This document shows positions 59,749-63,900 of a stretch of 63,900 nt of DNA, in pieces. The notes beneath the pieces were generated by a model that saw only the letters and a program-made list of their open reading frames with translations, searched no databases and was not told the DNA's origin. A program made the position numbers and the translations under genes. The stretch is from an uncultured Bacilli bacterium. GTDB lineage: Bacteria; Bacillota_I; Bacilli_A; RF39; UBA660. Numbering within the stretch: position 1 is the stretch's first letter; every line of letters begins with the position of its first letter. The stretch spans positions 1-63,900 of the forward strand of contig CAKOMY010000007.1 in NCBI GenBank assembly GCA_934096815.1. The letters run 5' to 3'.

Positions 59749-61122
59749 TTATTTCTTATTTATGTAAAAATAGAATTTTGTTCCTTTATTTATTTTACTA
59801 TCTACTCCATATTCAAAGTTATGATTTTCTAATATATTCTTTACGATAGAAAGTCCAAGTCCAGTACCAACTACATTTCTACGATGATTTTTATCACTCT
59901 TATAATATTTAGTCCAGATTAGTTTTAAATCTTTTTTATTTATTCCTTTGCCTGAATCAATTATTTCTACTTTATATCTATTTTTTAATTCTAAAACATT
60001 AATTTTAACAGTTAAATCTTCTCCTGTATAGTTAATTGCGTTATTTATTAAATTATATAATACTTGATTAATTCTTTTTTTATCAGCCTTAACTACTGCT
60101 ATTTCAGGTATATCTAAAATAAACTTATAGTTTTCTGTTTCTTTAATTATTTCATATCTTTTTACTATTTCTTTTAACTCAGTAATTAAATCATATTCTT
60201 GAGTATCTAAAGTATCTTTATTACTTTCTATCTTAGATAAATCTAAAATATCATTAACTAATATATTTAATCTATCAGATTCATCTATAATTACATTTAA
60301 ATTATCTTTTCTTTTTTCTTCATTATTATTATTAATATCTCTAGCCATTTCAGCATAGGCTTTAATCATTGTTAAAGGTGTTTTTAAATCATGAGATACA
60401 TTAGCCATTAAATCTTTTTTTAAGGTATCAGTATTCTTTATTTCTGAACATGCATAATTAAGAACATTATTTAAATCATCTATTTCTTTGATATCATATG
60501 TTTTATTATTTTGTTCATATTCACCTTTAGCCATTTTCTTAGCTCTATCAGTAATATCTAATATTGGTTTATTTAGCATTTTAGATACAAAATAAGAAAC
60601 TATTATAGCTAAAATTATTGTTATTAAAGTTATATAAATTAATTGTCCTCTTAAAATATGAGTAGTACTATTAACATCTTCTAATGGAGTATTAAGTATT
60701 ATATATGTATTATCACTATAAGCAATACCATATATTAAATTTTTAGTATTTGTTAAAGGACTTCTTAATATTTCTATTTTAGTTTTATTATTAGAATATA
60801 AACTTTCTTTTAATTTTTGAACTCTTGAATTTTTACTTTTTAATATACAATCTCTATTTAAAGTATTATAATCTATTATTTCATCATCTATTTTTAATTC
60901 TATACAAATATCATTTTCATAAGCAAGTTTTTCTAATTTAGATATACTATTAGATTTTATAATATCTGATGCTACATTTTTAATATCTTTTATTTGATAT
61001 TGTTCATAAAATAATTTTAAGAATTCAACTTGAAATAACCATAAACAAATAAGAATTGTAATTGAAAATGTTATTAGATAGGTAAAAGTTTTTACCATTA
61101 AACTATTTTTCTTTATATTCAA
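59749..61122 (-). CDS. Sensor histidine kinase
   Basis: 457 residues: two membrane helices (about 15-32 and 160-180) flanking an extracellular sensor domain of about 125 residues, HAMP (LNKPILDITDRAKKMAKGEY), HisKA with His244 in NVSHDLKTPLTMIKAYAEM, and HATPase with N box NLINNAINYTG, DSGKGINKKDLKLIW, GTGLGLSIVKNILENH. Of the PhoR/VanS type. It overlaps the response regulator by 20 nt. Signal unknown. Confidence 0.93.
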   Translation of the reverse strand: MNIKKNSLMVKTFTYLITFSITILICLWLFQVEFLKLFYEQYQIKDIKNVASDIIKSNSISKLEKLAYENDICIELKIDDEIIDYNTLNRDCILKSKNSRVQKLKESLYSNNKTKIEILRSPLTNTKNLIYGIAYSDNTYIILNTPLEDVNSTTHILRGQLIYITLITIILAIIVSYFVSKMLNKPILDITDRAKKMAKGEYEQNNKTYDIKEIDDLNNVLNYACSEIKNTDTLKKDLMANVSHDLKTPLTMIKAYAEMARDINNNNEEKRKDNLNVIIDESDRLNILVNDILDLSKIESNKDTLDTQEYDLITELKEIVKRYEIIKETENYKFILDIPEIAVVKADKKRINQVLYNLINNAINYTGEDLTVKINVLELKNRYKVEIIDSGKGINKKDLKLIWTKYYKSDKNHRRNVVGTGLGLSIVKNILENHNFEYGVDSKINKGTKFYFYINKK

Positions 61123-61774
61123 ATTTATAACCTACCTTTCTTATTGTTTTTATATAATTTTTGTATTTACCTAATTTATTTCTTAAAAGTTTTATATGAG
61201 CATCTATTGTACGATCACTTGCTTCATAATCAAAGCCAAATATTTTATTAATAATATCTTCTCTAGTAAGTACCAAATTTGGATTTGATAAAAATAAATA
61301 TAGTAATTCAAATTGGGTATGGGTAAGTTCTACTGTTTTATTATCAATAGTTACTTCTCTTGTATTATTATTTAAAATAATATTATCTAATTTAATTATT
61401 GATTCTTTAGAGTTACGCTTAGTTACTGCTTTTATTCTAGCCATAAGTTCTTTAGGACTAAATGGTTTAGTTACATAATCATCTATTCCAATATTAAATC
61501 CATTAAGTTTGTCTTCTTCTTCAGTTCTAGCAGATAACATAATTATTGGAATATCTTTAATATCTTTTATTTCTTTACTTGCTTCATAACCATCCATATC
61601 TGGCATCATTATATCCATAATTATTAAATCGTATTCATTTTCATAAACTTTATCGATTGCTTCTTCTCCATTTGCTGCTTCATCTACTTTATATCCTTCA
61701 CTTTGACAGTACTCCTTAATAACATTTCTTATTAAATATTCATCATCTACAACTAATATTTTTATAAATATCAC
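61103..61774 (-). CDS. OmpR/PhoB-family response regulator
   Basis: 223 residues from GTG 61774: receiver domain KILVVDDEYLIRN with phosphoacceptor Asp54 in DLIIMDIMMPD, then a winged-helix DNA-binding domain (LTHTQFELLYLFLSNPNLVLTREDIINKIFG, then DRTIDAHIKLLRNKLG). The ribosome site AGAGGTGAT overlaps the GTG but is ideally spaced from ATA at 61765, which lies where homologues have the Met of M-KILVVDDE. So the true start may be AUA. Regulates with the kinase it overlaps. Confidence 0.92.
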   Translation of the reverse strand: MIFIKILVVDDEYLIRNVIKEYCQSEGYKVDEAANGEEAIDKVYENEYDLIIMDIMMPDMDGYEASKEIKDIKDIPIIMLSARTEEEDKLNGFNIGIDDYVTKPFSPKELMARIKAVTKRNSKESIIKLDNIILNNNTREVTIDNKTVELTHTQFELLYLFLSNPNLVLTREDIINKIFGFDYEASDRTIDAHIKLLRNKLGKYKNYIKTIRKVGYKFEYKEK

Positions 61775-61789
61775 CTCTAATCACTTTAT

Positions 61790-61872
61790 ATTATAACAAA
61801 TATATGAAAATGTAATGAAAATATTTATTTGGATTAAAAAGAAAACCGGACGTTTTGAGTTGAAAACCGGAC
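61790..61872 (-). promoter_or_regulatory. Response-regulator promoter with upstream direct repeat
   Basis: Minus strand -10 TATAAT at 61790-61795 with no good -35. About 50-80 bp upstream, GAAAACCGGAC occurs twice (61841-61851 and 61862-61872) with a 21-bp period, a GC-richer patch in an AT-rich gap. Weak -35 plus phased direct repeats fit activator binding by an OmpR-type regulator, so autoregulation is plausible. Confidence 0.55.
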
Positions 61873-62133
61873 TTAAAAAAATAATTCTAAATGTTTCAAA
61901 ATTATTTTTTTACTTTATTTTTAATAAAAATATATTTTGAAGAATTACATGATTCAATTAATTTTAACCCTTATGTATTTGAAGATTATATTATATTTTC
62001 ACCACAATTTATCGTAAAATGATAAATAGCAGTGAAAATCAATGATTTTATCATAAAAATAATTTACTAACTAATTTATATTTAACTTTTACTCATTTAT
62101 AGGTTATACTTTAGTTATTAGGAGTGTGTTTAT
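61873..62133. other. Gene-free stretch before the GT-C-like gene
   Basis: AT-rich. An inverted repeat ATTTATC-GTAAAAT-GATAAAT lies near 62008-62028 and a further GATTTTATCAT follows, possibly an operator of the downstream gene. Otherwise nothing seen. Confidence 0.4.
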
Positions 62134-63834
62134 ATGAATGAAAAAAAGAAAAAATGGGTATGCTATGGAATTATATTAATTGTTGCTACTTTAATGTGTT
62201 ATCCATTATTTAGAGATAGTTTCTTTAGTAGTCATGATGGAGATTTTCATATGGCAAGATCATTTGGAACTTTAGAACAAATAAGAAATGGAAATAGTAT
62301 TTTTGTTATTGCAAGATACTCTCATAATTTAGGTTTTGCATGGAATTTATTTTATCCTCCTGTTTCTACTTTTATTAGTGCTTTTTTTGAACTATTAGGT
62401 GGTGATGTAGCAATAGGAATGAAATGTTTTATTTTCCTAACTTATTTTTTATCAGGAATATCAATGTTTAAATTAGTTAATGATATTTATAAAGATAAGA
62501 AGGCTGCAATTATTGATAGTGTTATATATATGACTGCACCTTACCGCATTCTTAATAGTTATACAAGACTTGCAGTTGGTGAAATGGCTAGTTTCATATT
62601 TATTCCAATGATTTTTAGAGGTATATATTATATTTTAAATGAGAAAATAGATAAAAAATATATTTTTATATTTGGAACAATTTTATTACTACTTTCTCAT
62701 AACATTAGTACTTTACTTGTATTTATTTTAGGCTTTATATTAGTTTGTTTAAATATAAAAAAAATTTTTGCTAATAAGAAAACAATATTATGGCCTTTAA
62801 TTGGTTCTTTAATTATTATTGTATTATCTGTATTATTCTTTGAAATACCATTAATTGAAACTAAAATGGCTGCTGAATATGAAGTGTTTAGATATGGTAA
62901 AATGTATTCTAGAACATCAGTTATGGGACATGCTTTAAATCCATTACAATTATTATTTAGGAATGCGGATGGAACTGATTCATCTATGTATTTTTGTATT
63001 GGATTACCAATTTTAATTGGTCTTATTCTTACGTTATTTTATTATAAAAAAAATAAAGATAAAGAGCTTTATAAATATTTCTTGCTTGTTGGTGTTATCT
63101 CTTTGATTAGTTCTACATTTATATTTCCATGGATTATGATGCCTAGTATAATTTTAATGATTCAATTTCCTTGGAGGTTATTAGAAATAGTTATTTTTGC
63201 TCTAGCAATAATTGCAGGCATAAACTTCTCTTCTCTAATAAATAGTTTTAACAAGAAATGGATTAAATATGGAATTATTTCTTTAATTATATTAATTAGT
63301 TCAGGATATGCTTTAACTTTTACTAAAAATATAGAATATAAAGTAGCTGATAATAATTTATTTTTAGAAGACGAAATTATAGATACTAAATATGAAGTTA
63401 GTAGATATTCTTCATTCTTAGAATATTGGCCTCAAAAAGCAGTTAGAAATATTGATTATATTAATACTAGAAATCAAAAAGTTTTAATAACTAATGGTAA
63501 CGCTAAAATAAGTAATGAATCTAAAGTTAATGGAGTTCTTAATTTTGATATTGATAATACTCAAAAGGATACTACTTTAGAGTTGCCTTATTTGTATTAC
63601 AAAGGATATGTTGTAAGATTTACTGATAATAATGGAAACAAAAAAGTTATTGACTGTTATGAAAATGAGATGGGATTAGTATCCATTAAATTAAAAAGTG
63701 GCGATACAGGTCATATTGAAGTTAAATATGAAATGACCAAATTACATAAAATATGTTTATGTATATCACTTACTACAATGACTATGTATATTGGTTATTT
63801 AGGATATAATTTAATTAAGAAAAGAAAAATATAG
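62134..63834 (+). CDS. Large polytopic membrane protein, PTPS-related/GT-C-like
   Basis: 566 residues: about eleven membrane helices, then an extracellular domain (about 415-545), then a last helix. FFSSHDGDFHMARSFGTLEQIRNG places an acidic pair in the first outer loop, as in GT-C glycosyltransferases. NLGFAWNLFYPPVSTFIS and APYRILNSYTRLAVGEMASF match the PTPS-related (PF10131)/YfhO-like membrane family thought to move sugars onto envelope polymers. AGGAGTG precedes the ATG. Catalysis is inferred only from family. Confidence 0.75.
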   Translation: MNEKKKKWVCYGIILIVATLMCYPLFRDSFFSSHDGDFHMARSFGTLEQIRNGNSIFVIARYSHNLGFAWNLFYPPVSTFISAFFELLGGDVAIGMKCFIFLTYFLSGISMFKLVNDIYKDKKAAIIDSVIYMTAPYRILNSYTRLAVGEMASFIFIPMIFRGIYYILNEKIDKKYIFIFGTILLLLSHNISTLLVFILGFILVCLNIKKIFANKKTILWPLIGSLIIIVLSVLFFEIPLIETKMAAEYEVFRYGKMYSRTSVMGHALNPLQLLFRNADGTDSSMYFCIGLPILIGLILTLFYYKKNKDKELYKYFLLVGVISLISSTFIFPWIMMPSIILMIQFPWRLLEIVIFALAIIAGINFSSLINSFNKKWIKYGIISLIILISSGYALTFTKNIEYKVADNNLFLEDEIIDTKYEVSRYSSFLEYWPQKAVRNIDYINTRNQKVLITNGNAKISNESKVNGVLNFDIDNTQKDTTLELPYLYYKGYVVRFTDNNGNKKVIDCYENEMGLVSIKLKSGDTGHIEVKYEMTKLHKICLCISLTTMTMYIGYLGYNLIKKRKI

Positions 63835-63853
63835 GTTACACATTAGCCTATAT
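63829..63853 (+). terminator. Terminator of the GT-C-like gene
   Basis: ATATAGG and CCTATAT form a 7-bp stem overlapping the stop codon, followed by TTTTTTTAT. Confidence 0.75.
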
Positions 63854-63900
63854 TTTTTTATAAATTAAATCAAATTCAAATAATCATCATAAATTAAATT

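Noticed and set aside
1..63900. tRNA and rRNA genes, transposases, integrases
   Set aside because: None of their conserved motifs were seen on reading either strand; a tRNAscan and IS search would be decisive.

Overview
The window is about 28% GC by eye and looks like a chromosomal segment of a low-GC Bacillota, class Bacilli, probably one of the uncultured, gene-reduced gut lineages between Erysipelotrichales/RF39 and Mollicutes. The reasons are the very AT-rich codon use, Bacillus-type gene neighbourhoods (rodZ-pgsA-recA-rny, gpsB-rnpB, yutD-yunB, ftsA-ftsZ, ruvA-ruvB-queA), class B RNase P RNA, a CIRCE operator, T-box leaders, and a divergent L28. UGA is read as stop in at least one gene (48324), so this is not the Mycoplasma code. 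Spore-type genes (a YunB homologue and a CotY/CotZ-like coat protein) occur beside a reduced set of core genes. The placement is inference; no rRNA, tRNA or CRISPR was found.

Layout. 1-6.4 kb: 5' part of valS behind a T-box, an HExxH protein, a DUF1292 protein, a surface protein with a WWLRS C-terminal domain, nrnA and ackA. 6.4-9.2 kb: thiI, a GNAT protein and a cysteine desulfurase (tRNA sulfur transfer). 9.2-10.3 kb: a type III toxin-antitoxin locus (pseudoknot RNA repeats, terminator, ToxN/AbiQ-like endoribonuclease) plus an extra diverged antitoxin unit downstream. 10.3-17.2 kb: tmk, queA, folA, thyA, a degenerate SHMT-like protein, two small membrane proteins, ruvB and ruvA. 17.2-18.6 kb: small membrane protein, a gene under a perfect palindrome, and the first copy of a type I toxin-antitoxin-like module. 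18.6-26.3 kb: RNase J2-like protein, a CmpB-family membrane protein and a four-gene cluster built around a membrane-anchored McrB-like AAA+ ATPase, a DUF2357-like partner and a calcium-repeat surface protein. 26.4-33 kb: clpB behind CIRCE, acyltransferase, an unidentified ~370-nt RNA candidate, dnaE.

33-46.5 kb: a hypothetical gene, rpmB (missed by length-limited ORF calling), rny, metG, recA with an SOS box, pgsA, a RodZ-like gene with an apparent AUA start, rnpB, gpsB, an amidase, a helicase with HA repeats and a sortase-type surface protein. 46.6-54.5 kb: a probable queuosine-precursor transporter, a decayed second copy of the WWLRS surface-protein gene, yutD, yunB, ftsZ, ftsA, murT and a GatD homologue lacking its catalytic Cys and His. 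54.5-63.9 kb: the second type I-like module (identical 30-residue peptide), CotZ-like protein, an EIIB-like membrane protein without the phosphorylated Cys, tyrS behind a T-box, a SipW/TasA-like export operon, a two-component system with a candidate autoregulatory repeat, and a large GT-C-like membrane protein.

Most notable: (i) the type III system with an orphan, covarying antitoxin unit; (ii) two type I-like modules with identical peptides and compensatory changes in RNA stems; (iii) several pseudo-enzymes (GatD, SHMT, RNase J, EIIB) kept in normal contexts; (iv) apparent AUA start codons; (v) the promoter- and terminator-bounded ~370-nt unknown RNA; (vi) the membrane McrB-like cluster.
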